This document shows positions 1 through 9,311 of a DNA stretch of 64,000 nucleotides, piece after piece. Numbering within the stretch: the stretch's first letter is position 1; every line of letters starts with the position of its first letter. The notes below the pieces were generated by a model. The model did no database searches, was not told the origin of the DNA, and saw nothing but the letters and a program-made list of their open reading frames with translations. This DNA comes from Methylomonas methanica (GTDB lineage Bacteria; Pseudomonadota; Gammaproteobacteria; Methylococcales; Methylomonadaceae). The position numbers were made by a program, and so were the translations under genes. The stretch covers positions 48,883 through 112,882 of the forward strand of contig LUUF01000099.1 of the NCBI GenBank assembly GCA_001644045.1. Direction: 5' to 3'.

Positions 1-1595
1 CTCAACAGACTGGTAAAACAAAGACCACCGATCAGTGTAATCAAGGGCAGCGAGGAGCCTTGTTCGCCGATAAACCGGCTATCGGGAGAGATGGTGATTT
101 GCCAGTTGCGATCCACAAATGGAAAACTACGTTGCCAGTTTCGTAATTCATAATTTAACGACACCGGGTTGCGTACCGGTTTTACGAACAAGCTCGTTTG
201 CCCGGCGGGCGCGCTGAGATCATCGATGACGATGCCCAGCGCGTCGATATTCAAACCCTGGGTGACGATCTCCACCATTTTGGCCGGCAAAATGATTGCG
301 GAAACAAAGCCGGCAATATCCAGCGCATCGCCGTTAGCGCTCTGTCGGCGAACCGGAATGGAAACCAAAATTCCGGGATCCGCATCGCCGCGCTGCATTA
401 GCGACAGTTTTTGCGAGGCGCTGGGTTTGCCGCTAGCACGGGCCAGGTTTTTTGCTTCACGGCTAAGCGGATTTGATATGGAATCGAAGCCGAAAGCTTT
501 TTCGTTGCCCGCCATCGGCTCCACAAACATAATCGGAAAATATTCCGATCTGGCCGCTGCCTTAACCAATTGACCGGCGCTATCGCGCTCGATAACCTGG
601 AAACCAGGAAACCCTTCGGCGCGTATTGCTTGTTCGAAGGCCGGCAAATCGGCTTGGGCGACACGAGGCAACCATTCCAGAGCTTGAATTTCCGGATGGC
701 GTTGCAGGATGCCCTGCGAAAATACGCTAAATTCGGCTCTGCCTACGTCGCTGGATGCCAAAAACACATCTCTTAAAGCCAGCGTGCTGTCGATCACATC
801 AACGGAATATTCGACCAGCAGCCGCTGTATTTCGCCCGCCCGGCTATCGAAAGCCAGCTGAATGCGCGCGCGTTCGGCTTGAAATACTTGCAAAAATACC
901 AGCACCAGCGCCAGCAATGTGCCCAATAAGGGCAGCGCCACACTCAATCGTCGTGCCTGCCACAGCGCACGGGGCCGTCCGAAATAACAAAACAACAGCG
1001 GCGCCACAATCATCACGCCCAAACTATCGCCAACCCACCAGTTGCGCCAGGACAGCCATAGCTGTGCCGAGCTCATCAAATCCAACGAATACAGCGCGAC
1101 AATGCCGACACTGGGCGCGATCAAACACGCAACCGGCCCCACCAATGCAAAAAATTTAAGGATAGTGCTTGGGCTGTCCAGCTTCGGCAAACCCGGTTCT
1201 ATGTAAGTTCTGACCAGCGCCGTGGCCGCCAATGCCTGTAAGGTGCTGCCGGCACCGATGGCGAAAGAGGACGCCACGGTTGCGGCCGTCAAATGGCCGG
1301 AAAAATCGATAGTCGCCAGAAAGTTACTGAACGCCGCGCCCAGCCAGACTCCCGGCCACAAGTAACGCCCACCGATGAACAACGCGGCCAGCGCGATCCC
1401 GGCCGGCGGCCATAGCGGACTGGCATAGCCAGGCGGAATTATCATTTTTAAGCCTAGCCAGCCGCCGGCAAACATCAGCAAACTCAATACGCCGATATGC
1501 ATCAGCAATATCATGGGTCTAATAGGCGCGATATGTCGGTCCTCGGGCTCCGGCAACGATAAATCTGCTGAATTGGACAAATTGGGAATTTGCAT
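1..1595 (-). CDS. MASE1-CHASE membrane sensor, N-terminal part (runs off left edge)
   Basis: My reverse-strand translation gives an open frame of 531 residues with no stop before the window edge. Residues about 30-215 are a run of hydrophobic helices with the SPLWPPAGIALA and LWPGVWLGA motifs of MASE1. A periplasmic CHASE-like domain follows (about 240-490; AFDSRAGEIQRLL, EWLPRV, DIAGFVSAI), and another membrane helix begins at about 512 (LPLITLIGGLCF). CHASE proteins sense small ligands and pass the signal to GGDEF, EAL or kinase domains; that output part lies outside the window. The ATG lies 18 bp after the stop of the upstream DUF58 gene, so cotranscription is possible. No strong ribosome binding site is visible. 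Confidence 0.85.
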   Translation of the reverse strand, partial: MQIPNLSNSADLSLPEPEDRHIAPIRPMILLMHIGVLSLLMFAGGWLGLKMIIPPGYASPLWPPAGIALAALFIGGRYLWPGVWLGAAFSNFLATIDFSGHLTAATVASSFAIGAGSTLQALAATALVRTYIEPGLPKLDSPSTILKFFALVGPVACLIAPSVGIVALYSLDLMSSAQLWLSWRNWWVGDSLGVMIVAPLLFCYFGRPRALWQARRLSVALPLLGTLLALVLVFLQVFQAERARIQLAFDSRAGEIQRLLVEYSVDVIDSTLALRDVFLASSDVGRAEFSVFSQGILQRHPEIQALEWLPRVAQADLPAFEQAIRAEGFPGFQVIERDSAGQLVKAAARSEYFPIMFVEPMAGNEKAFGFDSISNPLSREAKNLARASGKPSASQKLSLMQRGDADPGILVSIPVRRQSANGDALDIAGFVSAIILPAKMVEIVTQGLNIDALGIVIDDLSAPAGQTSLFVKPVRNPVSLNYELRNWQRSFPFVDRNWQITISPDSRFIGEQGSSLPLITLIGGLCFTSLL

Positions 1596-1613
1596 GGCCT
1601 GATGGAAAACGCG

Positions 1614-2531
1614 TTAGGCTGCCGGACGCGCGCGGGTGCCGTTCAATGCGTCCAAAGGCGCTTGCTGGGTAGTGCAGGGTATCAACATCAGCCGCAGTTT
1701 ATTACCAAGTTTTTGCAGATACTGCTGCCTGTCCTGGAAGCGCTGCCGATAGGCTTGCAGGCGCTGCTTGTCGCCACTATCGATCAATATGTCGCGTAAG
1801 CCGTCGGTAAAACGATAACGGCCTTGGGTCGGCAAACTGCTCTCCAGCGGATCGGCGATATGCACCAACACCACTTCGCAATGCCGGGCCAAATTGGCCA
1901 AATGGTTTTCGGCGGCGCTATTCATCCCGCGAAAATCGCTGAGGATATAGACCCGGCTGCCGGGCCGGGCATGATGCAGCAATCTGGCTAAAGGTTGCGC
2001 CAGATTGACCACGGCCGCGCCGTTATAGTCCGGATTGACCAGGGCGTTCAAAAACCGTAACAAGGCCGGTTTGCCGGTTTGCGGTTTCAATTCCTGGCAA
2101 CCGGCGTCGCTGAAAATCTGCCCGCCGATCCGGTCGCCTTGCTTCAAGGCCGCCCAGGCCAATAAACCTGCCAGCCGTGCCGCCTGCACGGACTTGAACA
2201 CGCCGCGCGTGGCAAACACCATGGTCGCCCGGTAATCCACCGCGATGAACATCGGCCTTTCCCGTTCTTCCTTGAAAATCTTGCTGTGCGGTTTATCGGT
2301 GCGAGCCGTGACGCGCCAATCGATACGCCGCACATCGTCGCCGGGTTGATAGAGCCGGGTTTCGTCGAAAGCCATCCCACGCCCTTTCAGATGCGACAGA
2401 TAATTACCGCTTTGCGCGGCGCGGATATTGGCGTGCCCCAGACTGAGCATGCCGGCTGGTTTGGCCAGATCCACCAAGGCTTTAAGAGTAACCGTAACCC
2501 GAGGGTTGTCAGTCTCTGGCGATTTATTCAT
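1614..2531 (-). CDS. DUF58 domain protein
   Basis: This 305-residue soluble protein carries the DUF58 signature GMAFDETRLYQPGDDVRRID at about residues 53-72, followed by a von Willebrand-like fold (FIAVDYRATM, VYILSDFRGM). DUF58 proteins are nearly always encoded beside MoxR-type AAA ATPases and are thought to act with them as chaperones or in metal-centre or envelope assembly. Here the start codon overlaps the MoxR stop by one base (TGATG), which implies translational coupling. No BatA/BatB-type VWA genes follow; a MASE1 sensor does. The specific client is unknown. Confidence 0.9.
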   Translation of the reverse strand: MNKSPETDNPRVTVTLKALVDLAKPAGMLSLGHANIRAAQSGNYLSHLKGRGMAFDETRLYQPGDDVRRIDWRVTARTDKPHSKIFKEERERPMFIAVDYRATMVFATRGVFKSVQAARLAGLLAWAALKQGDRIGGQIFSDAGCQELKPQTGKPALLRFLNALVNPDYNGAAVVNLAQPLARLLHHARPGSRVYILSDFRGMNSAAENHLANLARHCEVVLVHIADPLESSLPTQGRYRFTDGLRDILIDSGDKQRLQAYRQRFQDRQQYLQKLGNKLRLMLIPCTTQQAPLDALNGTRARPAA

Positions 2532-3517
2532 CAGGGGACGGCAATTCGGGCTATTAGTTCTTTGATCACATAGTCGCTGCTAATGCCTTCCGCTTCGGCT
2601 TCGTAAGACAAAATCAGGCGGTGCCGCAATACGTCGTAAGCCATGTCCTGAATGTCGCCCGGATCGACGAAATCGCGTTGTTGCAACCAGGCCTTGGCGC
2701 GCGCGCAGCGGTCCAGCGCGATGCTGGCGCGCGGACTGGCGCCGTATTGAATCCAACCGGCCAAATCCTGACCGTAAACGCCGGGATTACGGGTAGCCAG
2801 CACGATTTGCAGTAAATACTGCTCCAAGCTGTCAGCTAGGTATAAATCCAACACTTCGCCGCGCGCCGCGAATAAATCTTGCTGACTCACTTTAGGCTGC
2901 GCGTTGCCCTGATTTTGCAAAGCGCCCTTGGCCTCGGCGCGAGCCAGATGCAGGATGGCCTGCTCGTGCTCGGCATTGGGATAATCGATTTTTACATGAA
3001 GCAAGAATCTATCCAGCTGCGCTTCCGGCAAGGGATACGTGCCTTCCTGTTCGATGGGATTTTGCGTGGCCATAACCATGAACAAAGACGGTAGCAGATA
3101 AGTGGCTTTGCCGACCGTGATCTGCCGTTCCGCCATCGCTTCCAGCAATGCAGCCTGCACCTTGGCCGGTGCACGGTTGATTTCGTCGGCCAGAATCAGA
3201 TTATGAAACAACGGCCCTTTCTGAAATTCGAAACTGCCTTGCTGCGGGCGGTAAATCTCGGTGCCGGTTAAATCGGCCGGTAACAAGTCGGGGGTAAATT
3301 GCACCCGATGAAAATCGGCTTCTATACCCTGGCTAAGTACGTTTATAGCGCGAGTTTTCGCCAAACCCGGCGCACCTTCCACCAATAAATGACCATCGGC
3401 CAGCAGGGCAATCAACATCCTTTCGACCAGCACTTCCTGGCCGATGATCTGGGTATTAATGTGCGTTTTGAGATTTTGCAGGGCGGTTTGGCTGGGGCTG
3501 AGACTTGTCGCAGTCAT
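2531..3517 (-). CDS. MoxR family AAA+ ATPase
   Basis: This is a 328-residue AAA+ ATPase of the MoxR/RavA class. Walker A is GAPGLAKT at about 48-55 and Walker B is LILADEIN at about 107-114, followed by the MoxR-typical RAPAKVQAALLEAM and the sensor motif ATQNPIEQEGTYPLPEAQLD. MoxR ATPases act as chaperones that mature protein complexes, classically methanol dehydrogenase, together with a DUF58/VWA partner. It is coupled to the DUF58 gene by a 1-bp overlap. The start is preceded by AGGAT at suitable distance. The client protein cannot be told from the neighbourhood. Confidence 0.93.
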   Translation of the reverse strand: MTATSLSPSQTALQNLKTHINTQIIGQEVLVERMLIALLADGHLLVEGAPGLAKTRAINVLSQGIEADFHRVQFTPDLLPADLTGTEIYRPQQGSFEFQKGPLFHNLILADEINRAPAKVQAALLEAMAERQITVGKATYLLPSLFMVMATQNPIEQEGTYPLPEAQLDRFLLHVKIDYPNAEHEQAILHLARAEAKGALQNQGNAQPKVSQQDLFAARGEVLDLYLADSLEQYLLQIVLATRNPGVYGQDLAGWIQYGASPRASIALDRCARAKAWLQQRDFVDPGDIQDMAYDVLRHRLILSYEAEAEGISSDYVIKELIARIAVP

Positions 3518-3583
3518 GTGTATAAAAAATCCTTATGTTTAACGGAGATGTGACCGAGTTGAGTCTTGAAAGTTGCGCGAAGC

Positions 3584-4288
3584 TTAGTTTTTGCGCTGCA
3601 GATCTTTCCACTCGCGATGCGCAACCATGATGTCGACCACTTGTTGCGGATCGTCGGTCACGGTGATCAGCTTTAAATCTTCCTCGGAAATGGTGCCGTA
3701 TTCCATCATCTTGGCTTTCATCCAATCCATCAAACCGCTCCAGAAATCGGTGCCGAACAATACCAACGGAATCGGATAAATCTTGTGGGTTTGCATCAAG
3801 GTCAACGCTTCGAAGAATTCGTCCAGCGTACCGAAACCGCCCGGCATACAGACATAGCCGATCGAGTAGCGCACGAACATCACCTTGCGCACGAAAAAAT
3901 AGCGAAAATTCAGCGAAATATTTTGGTACGGATTGGGCGTCTGCTCCATCGGCAATTCGATGTTCAAGCCGATGGACGGTTGATCGTGCAGAATGGCGCC
4001 TTTGTTGGCGGCTTCCATCACGCCGGGCCCGCCGCCGCTGATCACCGCAAAGCCTTCCTTGCTGAGCATTTCCGCCAGTTCCACGGTTTTTTGATAATAA
4101 AAATGCTCGGGCGGCAAGCGCGCGGAACCGAAAATCGAAATCGCGTCGCATAAACCGGACAGCTCGTCGAAGCCTTCGGTAAATTCGCTGATGATGCGAA
4201 AAATCCGCCAGGATTGATCGCCTTTCAGGTCGTCGATGATACTGGACGAGGTCGAGCCGTCGGCGCGGCGGTTTTTGATACAACTCAT
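3584..4288 (-). CDS. LOG family (TIGR00730) nucleoside-monophosphate phosphoribohydrolase
   Basis: The 234-residue protein has both signatures of the LOG/lysine decarboxylase-like Rossmann family: SGGGPGVMEA at 84-93 and PGGFGTLDE at 149-157, which hold the nucleotide and the catalytic Arg/Glu. LOG proteins cleave nucleoside 5'-monophosphates to free base and ribose 5-phosphate; plant and some bacterial members release cytokinin. The bacterial housekeeping substrate is not settled. The gene has its own AAGGA ribosome binding site. It lies between pyrC' and moxR on the same strand, but gaps of about 70 bp give only weak operon evidence. Confidence 0.9.
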   Translation of the reverse strand: MSCIKNRRADGSTSSSIIDDLKGDQSWRIFRIISEFTEGFDELSGLCDAISIFGSARLPPEHFYYQKTVELAEMLSKEGFAVISGGGPGVMEAANKGAILHDQPSIGLNIELPMEQTPNPYQNISLNFRYFFVRKVMFVRYSIGYVCMPGGFGTLDEFFEALTLMQTHKIYPIPLVLFGTDFWSGLMDWMKAKMMEYGTISEEDLKLITVTDDPQQVVDIMVAHREWKDLQRKN

Positions 4289-4359
4289 GATTTATTCCTT
4301 AACGAGCACGCGGTGCTCCATGCATTGAGATGAAACGGCGAATCCAAACTGGCTCACGG

Positions 4360-5643
4360 CTATTCCGCCAAACGATAAACCGGATTGCCGGCCAGTAAGG
4401 TATGTGTCACGCGCCCTATCAAGGTCTGTTGCCAATACGGCGTATTGCAACCGGCGCTAAGCCAGTTGTCGCGGTTGACCTGCCAGCTGGCTTGCGGATC
4501 GAAAATACACACATCGGCCGCATAACTCGGTGTTAATGCACCGGTAGCCAGCCCCAGAATTTGCGCCGGCTTGCAGGTGAGGTTGGCTATGGCTTGCGAC
4601 AAACCGATGCGATGTTGCCGGGTTAACGCCAGCGTCAACGGCAACAGCGTTTCCAGTGCGGCAACGCCCGCTTCGGTTTCCGGAAACGCACCGAGTTTGG
4701 CATCCAGATCGTGCGGTTGGTGATCGGAACAAATCGCATCGATGGTACCGTTAACCAGACCTTCGCGTAAATACTGCCGGTCGATGGCGCTGCGCAGCGG
4801 CGGCAGCACGTGGTAGTTGCTGTCGAATGGGGTAATGTTGTCTTCGGTCAGATGCAGTTGATGAATAGCCACGTCGGCCGTAACGTTCAGGCCGTATTTC
4901 TTGGCCTGCTGCAGTTTGATCACCGATTGCTTGCAGCTGATTTGACTGATATGTACCCGGCAACCGGTCAGTTCCGCCAACTCCAGGCATTGGGCCAACG
5001 CAATGGATTCGGCGGCTTCCGGAATCCCCGGTAAACCGTAACGGCTGGCCACCGCGCCTTCGTGAGCACAGCCTTTGCCGGACAAAGCTGCTTCATTGGC
5101 ACGATACATCAATAGTAAGTCGTGAGTGGCGGCATATTCCATCGCCCGCCGCAAAATCAACAGATTGCCGAGCGGCTCGCTGGCATTGCTGACGGCGATA
5201 CAACCGGCCTGCTTCAGCGCGAACATCGCACTCAGTTCGCTGCCGGCCAAGCGCTGAGTCAATGCGCCTATGCTATGAATTTGCGGGTACTCCGCCTTTT
5301 CCGCCTTGTCCTTGATGAACTCGACTACCGCCGGGCTATCGATGCAAGGCTTGGTATCCGGCGGCAAACACATAGAGGTGACGCCGGCGCTGAGCGCGGC
5401 ACGGGTTTCGCTGAGGATATTGCCTTTCTGGGTATGACCGGGTTCGCGCAAGCGTACGCTGAGATCGACGAAGCCAGGGCAAACGATCCGGCCGCTGGCG
5501 TCGATAATCTGCTCGGCCGTGAAATCGGCGGCTTGCTCCAGCACCGAGACAATCTTGCCGTCGGCAATGCAGACTGGGCCGATGGCGTCGATGTTGTTGG
5601 CCGGATCGACGACACGGCCGTTTTTAATCAAAATCTTGTTCAT
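4360..5643 (-). CDS. pyrC': Dihydroorotase-like subunit PyrC' (predicted inactive)
   Basis: The 427-residue protein aligns over the whole length of class I dihydroorotases, but the first metal-binding HxH is replaced: the PGFVDLSVRLREPG segment has Ser62 and Arg64 where active enzymes have His. The downstream His-x-Glu-Asp motif is also degraded (YRANEAAL, about 180-187). The later His of VHISQ and the Asp of ICSDHQPHD remain. Such proteins are the non-catalytic PyrC' (PyrX) subunits that hold aspartate carbamoyltransferase in its large dodecameric form. Its place just after pyrB supports this. A true dihydroorotase should be encoded elsewhere. The ATG is set by a strong GGAGGTG ribosome binding site. 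Confidence 0.9.
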   Translation of the reverse strand: MNKILIKNGRVVDPANNIDAIGPVCIADGKIVSVLEQAADFTAEQIIDASGRIVCPGFVDLSVRLREPGHTQKGNILSETRAALSAGVTSMCLPPDTKPCIDSPAVVEFIKDKAEKAEYPQIHSIGALTQRLAGSELSAMFALKQAGCIAVSNASEPLGNLLILRRAMEYAATHDLLLMYRANEAALSGKGCAHEGAVASRYGLPGIPEAAESIALAQCLELAELTGCRVHISQISCKQSVIKLQQAKKYGLNVTADVAIHQLHLTEDNITPFDSNYHVLPPLRSAIDRQYLREGLVNGTIDAICSDHQPHDLDAKLGAFPETEAGVAALETLLPLTLALTRQHRIGLSQAIANLTCKPAQILGLATGALTPSYAADVCIFDPQASWQVNRDNWLSAGCNTPYWQQTLIGRVTHTLLAGNPVYRLAE

Positions 5644-5668
5644 GACGCACCTCCATGTGCGTCACCCT

Positions 5669-5706
5669 CGACTGCAAGGATGCAGGACGACTGCAAGGAT
5701 GCAGGA
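5669..5706. repeat. Two tandem 19-bp repeats
   Basis: Two exact head-to-tail copies of a 19-bp unit (core GACTGCAAGGATGCAGGA) lie in the 166-bp gap between pyrB and pyrC', close to the pyrC' start. A GTAGGGCAA motif also recurs twice just beyond. The length polymorphism could alter spacing in the operon. No function is evident. Confidence 0.7.
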
Positions 5707-5809
5707 GGTAGGGCAACGCAGGGAGCAGTTGCCGACGTAGGGCAATGTCTGGAACAATTGCCGAAACGGGCCGCCGTTGGCGGTGCAAAAATCCTGTCCT
5801 GTATTTTTG

Positions 5810-6775
5810 TCATGCCGCACCTCCCTGACTGTGCATGGCCATCGACATAATCGCCATCCTGACCGCCACGCCGTTACTGACTTGCTGCAAGATCACCGAT
5901 TGCTGGCCGTCGGCGACGCTGGAGGCGATTTCCACGCCCCGATTGATCGGCCCGGGATGCATCACGATGGCGTCCGGCTTGGCGCGTTTCAGTTTGGCTT
6001 CGGTCAAGCCGAAGCAACGGAAAAACTCGCTTTCGCTAGGCAGAAAGGCCGAATTCATGCGTTCTTTTTGCAAGCGCAGCATGATCACCACGTCCACATC
6101 GTCCAGGCCTTCGTCCATGTCGTGCATGGGTATCACACCCATGGTTTTGACTTGCGCCGGCAGCAAGGTCTTCGGCGCAATCACTCTGACCTCGGCGACG
6201 CCCAGGGTGTTTAAGGCCAGAATTTGCGAGCGTGCCACCCGCGAATGCAAAATATCGCCAACGATGGCGACTCTCAGGCCCTCGAATTGTTTCTTGTGTT
6301 GCCGGATCGTGAACACATCCAACATCGCCTGGGTCGGATGCGCGTGCTGGCCGTCGCCGGCGTTGATCACGCTGATATGCGGCGCGGTGTGTTGGGCGAT
6401 GAAATGCGCGGCTCCGCTCAGCGCATGGCGAACCACGAACATGTCGACATGCATCGCTTCCAGGTTATGGATGGTATCCAGCAGGCTCTCGCCCTTGGAG
6501 GTGGCGGAAGTGGCTATATTCATGCTAAGCACGTCCGCCGACAGCCGGGTGGCCGCCAGTTCAAAGGTGGTACGGGTGCGGGTGCTGTTCTCGAAAAACA
6601 GGTTGACGATGGTCTTGCCGCGTAGCAAGGGTACTTTTTTGACTTGATGTTCGGACATGCCGGCAAACGATTCGGCGGTATCCAAAATCTCGGTCAACAG
6701 CTGTTTGTCCAGTCCTTCGATGGTCAGGAAATGCTTGAGCTTACCTTGTTCGGTAAGCTGGATATGCCGGGTCAT
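5810..6775 (-). CDS. pyrB: Aspartate carbamoyltransferase catalytic subunit
   Basis: This enzyme condenses carbamoyl phosphate with aspartate, the committed step of pyrimidine synthesis. The 321-residue protein shows the carbamoyl-phosphate loop STRTRTT (64-70), HPTQ (146-149), the HSRVARS segment and [12 protein letters not shown] near the C terminus. I place the start at the ATG that overlaps the pyrR stop by 4 bp (ATGA); the open frame extends further upstream but that part only shadows pyrR. The downstream PyrC'-like gene suggests a PyrB-PyrC' holoenzyme as in Pseudomonas, rather than a PyrB-PyrI type. Confidence 0.97.
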   Translation of the reverse strand: MTRHIQLTEQGKLKHFLTIEGLDKQLLTEILDTAESFAGMSEHQVKKVPLLRGKTIVNLFFENSTRTRTTFELAATRLSADVLSMNIATSATSKGESLLDTIHNLEAMHVDMFVVRHALSGAAHFIAQHTAPHISVINAGDGQHAHPTQAMLDVFTIRQHKKQFEGLRVAIVGDILHSRVARSQILALNTLGVAEVRVIAPKTLLPAQVKTMGVIPMHDMDEGLDDVDVVIMLRLQKERMNSAFLPSESEFFRCFGLTEAKLKRAKPDAIVMHPGPINRGVEIASSVADGQQSVILQQVSNGVAVRMAIMSMAMHSQGGAA

Positions 6776-7293
6776 GCCGCCACCACTTGCGGGGATTGAA
6801 TCTCGATACCCAGCGGGTCGGGTCCGGTCAGTTTGATGCGTTGATCGCCGGCCAGATCGATGCGGATGCCGTGGCAGTCGGGCTGCAACGGAATCTGCCG
6901 GCCGTTGCGCTCGATCAATACCGCCAACACTACTTGACTGGGGCGGCCGTAATCGAAAATCTCGTTCAATGCAGCGCGGATGGTGCGGCCGGTGTAAAAC
7001 ACGTCGTCGATTAAGATGATGTCGCGGCCTTCCAGATGCGGCGGCAGTTGACTGGTCTTGACCTTGGGATGCATGCCGATTTGCGAAAAGTCGTCGCGAT
7101 AAAAGGTGATGTCCAACATGCCCAAAGGTTCGTTCATGCCCAAGCGTTGATGCATATGGCGGGCGATCCATGCTCCGCCGCTGTGTATGCCGATCAGCAA
7201 TGGGTTATTCAGTTTACGCTCGCTAATTTGCCGGCGAATCGCGGCTTCCAGAGTGTCGAGCAGGATATCGATGTTGAGAGTGGCAATTGGCAT
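6772..7293 (-). CDS. pyrR: PyrR bifunctional regulator / uracil phosphoribosyltransferase
   Basis: The 173-residue protein belongs to the type I phosphoribosyltransferases, with the PRPP-binding motif [13 protein letters not shown] at about 93-105 and the PyrR-specific DITFYRDDF. PyrR senses UMP and PRPP; in Gram-positives it controls attenuation of pyr mRNA, and in Gram-negatives the mode is less clear. It is the first gene of pyrR-pyrB-pyrC' and overlaps pyrB by 4 bp. I see no clear attenuator hairpin in the roughly 100-bp leader, so its regulatory role here is inference. Confidence 0.95.
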   Translation of the reverse strand: MPIATLNIDILLDTLEAAIRRQISERKLNNPLLIGIHSGGAWIARHMHQRLGMNEPLGMLDITFYRDDFSQIGMHPKVKTSQLPPHLEGRDIILIDDVFYTGRTIRAALNEIFDYGRPSQVVLAVLIERNGRQIPLQPDCHGIRIDLAGDQRIKLTGPDPLGIEIQSPQVVAA

Positions 7294-7394
7294 GACGGCT
7301 ACAGAGGGAATCTTGTTATTGTTATAAAATTCGGGAAAAAGGCAAAAGCAACAGGATAAACAGACTGTGTGACTGTAAAACCGTTTTCGTCTTT

Positions 7395-7841
7395 TTACTT
7401 ATCAAACCAGCTTTGCAGAATTATCTGGGCGGCCAGCTGATCTTGCACTGCCCACAGTTTAGCAGCACTGACTTTCAGGTCGTCGAACAGCATCTGCTTG
7501 GCGGCAAACGTGGTTAGCGTTTCATCGATTTGATGCACGGGCAAATTGTAACGACCATTGAGCTGGCGGCAGAATTTTTGCATGCGCGGGGTAATCACAT
7601 TATCCGAACCGTCGCTTTGCCGGGAAATACCGACCACCAAACCGATGGGCCGCCATTCGGCTATCAACTGACTGATTTTATGCCAGTCTGGCACTTGGTT
7701 AAGCGACTGGATGGTTTGCAGCGGACTGGCAATCCCGGTATCCGCATGCCCTACCGCAACGCCGATTTTTTTGTTGCCGAAATCAAACCCTAAGTACGCG
7801 TCGCTGCTGAATTTTGCCGCCAGCGGATCGACCTTAACCAT
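7395..7841 (-). CDS. ruvX: RuvX/YqgF pre-16S rRNA nuclease (putative Holliday junction resolvase)
   Basis: The 148-residue protein has the RNase H-like start YLGFDFGNKKIGVAVG with the catalytic Asp, then LVVGISRQSDG, and DETLTTFAA with the second acidic residue. The family processes the 5' end of 16S rRNA and was named after a resolvase-like fold. The start overlaps the yqgE stop by 8 bp, so the two are translationally coupled. The order yqgE-ruvX-pyrR-pyrB is widely conserved in gammaproteobacteria. Confidence 0.95.
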   Translation of the reverse strand: MVKVDPLAAKFSSDAYLGFDFGNKKIGVAVGHADTGIASPLQTIQSLNQVPDWHKISQLIAEWRPIGLVVGISRQSDGSDNVITPRMQKFCRQLNGRYNLPVHQIDETLTTFAAKQMLFDDLKVSAAKLWAVQDQLAAQIILQSWFDK

Positions 7842-8400
7842 GACCTGCCGGCGTGGTCAGGCGGTTAATATCGATACCCAATTGTCCGGCCGCCGCATTC
7901 CAGCGTTGGCTGATCGGGGTTTCGTAGAGTATCGCTTCACCGCAAGGCGTGTTCAGCCAGGCGTTTTCGACCATTTCTTTCTCCAGTTGGCCGCTACCCC
8001 AGCCGGCGTAACCCAACGCGATCAAATAATGGCTGGGACCTTTACCTTCGGCAATGGCCTCGAGAATGTCGCGGGAACTAGTGAGGGTAATATTGTCGGC
8101 CGTGCTGATACTGGAATCCCAACGCTGTTCGCAGGAATCGTGAATCACGAAGCCGCGTTCCTGTTGCACCGGGCCGCCGGCGAATACCGGGGTTTCCAAC
8201 ACATTTTCCAGCTCGGTTTTAATCCCCATTTGCTCGAAAATATCGCGTAATTTCATGCCGGTCGGCCGGTTGATGACGATGCCGAGCGCACCTTCTTCGT
8301 TGTGCTGGCACAGGTAAGTCACAGTGTGGAAAAAATGCGGGTCGGCCAGGCCGGGCATCGCAATCAAAAACTGGTTATTTAAATAAGTAACGTCTGTCAT
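7834..8400 (-). CDS. yqgE: YqgE/AlgH family protein (UPF0301)
   Basis: The 188-residue protein shows typical family segments: NQFLIAMPGLADPHF at the N terminus, GALGIVINRPTG, VFAGGPVQQERGFVIH and LGYAGWGSGQLEKE. The biochemical role of the family is unsettled; the Pseudomonas homologue was linked to alginate regulation. Overlap with ruvX and a short 16-bp gap to the tonB-like gene place it in one operon. The prediction of family is firm, that of function is not. Confidence 0.95.
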   Translation of the reverse strand: MTDVTYLNNQFLIAMPGLADPHFFHTVTYLCQHNEEGALGIVINRPTGMKLRDIFEQMGIKTELENVLETPVFAGGPVQQERGFVIHDSCEQRWDSSISTADNITLTSSRDILEAIAEGKGPSHYLIALGYAGWGSGQLEKEMVENAWLNTPCGEAILYETPISQRWNAAAGQLGIDINRLTTPAGHG

Positions 8401-8416
8401 TGGAATGCTGTATGGG

Positions 8417-9310
8417 CTAGCGGGCAGTCATGCCGGTTTCGTCTGAGAATTTCCAGACCCTGGTAATCACCAAAACGTTCACTTCTCTTAACAAATCATC
8501 GGGTAAAGCGGCAAAGGGCGCGCTCATCTTTACAATACGTTTCGCGGCGTCGTCCAGCGCGGTATTGCCGGACGATCTGACAATACGCATGCTGTAAATA
8601 CTGCCGTCGGCGTTGATGCCGACGTCCATGGTTAAGGACTGCGAAGCCCCGTTTTTGCGCGCGGCCTCAGGATAATTCAGATTGCCAGTCCGCTCAACCT
8701 TGTCCTCCCAATCCTTGACGTATTGCGCCGCCAGATACTTATGCGTGCTGATCGAGTTGACGAATTTAATTTTAGTATCTTGCGCGCTTTGCTGGGTGTT
8801 TCTGATGCGCTCGCCGAGTTGGGCGATTTGTTGCTGAAGCGCTTCCGGGGATAATTTGGGGGCGGACTCCTGAACTTCAACGGCTTCCGGTAATTCTACC
8901 GGTTGCTCGGGTTCCGTCACCACTTTGACCGGCGCTTTGGCTTGCGTAAGCAGTTTCTCGACGACCGGCTTGGCCTGCGCGACGACCGGATGCGGCAGGG
9001 CTTTTTTAACCGGTGGACTGAACGGCTGTTCCTGCGTGGCTATTTTTTGCTGCGGCGGCTCGGGTTTCCGAGTCTCCTCGCCGGCACCTATTTGATGCTC
9101 GGCTGCCAGATGTTTCGCATCCTTGGGCGCCTTTTTTACTGGTGCATGGGCAACGGTTATTTCAATCGAACGGTTGATCTTGGGCGGCTGCGGTGCGGTG
9201 AAATTAACCCCCAACAACACAACTACATGCAGCACCGCCGCCACAAACAACGCCGTCAGCAGCGAATCGCCCTGCGACAGCGGAGTGGGAGTCAATTCCG
9301 GCGCATGCAT
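8417..9310 (-). CDS. tonB: TonB family energy transducer
   Basis: The 297-residue protein has a cytoplasmic stub, one N-terminal membrane anchor (LLTALFVAAVLHVVVLLGV, about 18-36), a long Pro/Lys/Glu-rich periplasmic spacer and a C-terminal TonB domain (YPEAARKNG; LTMDVGINADGSI; IVRSSGNTALDDAA). TonB passes the proton motive force from ExbBD to outer-membrane receptors. No exbB or exbD lies here. The position between gshB and yqgE matches the conserved Pseudomonas order, which suggests a chromosomal housekeeping TonB rather than one tied to a single receptor. The gene starts 1 bp after the gshB stop. Confidence 0.92.
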   Translation of the reverse strand: MHAPELTPTPLSQGDSLLTALFVAAVLHVVVLLGVNFTAPQPPKINRSIEITVAHAPVKKAPKDAKHLAAEHQIGAGEETRKPEPPQQKIATQEQPFSPPVKKALPHPVVAQAKPVVEKLLTQAKAPVKVVTEPEQPVELPEAVEVQESAPKLSPEALQQQIAQLGERIRNTQQSAQDTKIKFVNSISTHKYLAAQYVKDWEDKVERTGNLNYPEAARKNGASQSLTMDVGINADGSIYSMRIVRSSGNTALDDAAKRIVKMSAPFAALPDDLLREVNVLVITRVWKFSDETGMTAR

Positions 9311-9311
9311 A

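Noticed and set aside
169..1159. Rightward frames over the left edge
   Set aside because: They lie opposite a clear leftward MASE1-CHASE coding frame and show no family similarity.
3456..4283. Long leftward frame of 275 codons
   Set aside because: It overlaps the LOG family gene in another frame and is Arg-rich without any motif.
5122..5850. Rightward frame of 242 codons over pyrC'
   Set aside because: It is antisense to a recognised protein and has no ribosome binding site.
5835..6647. Rightward frame of 270 codons over pyrB
   Set aside because: It is antisense to aspartate carbamoyltransferase and composed of Ser/Arg-rich shadow sequence.
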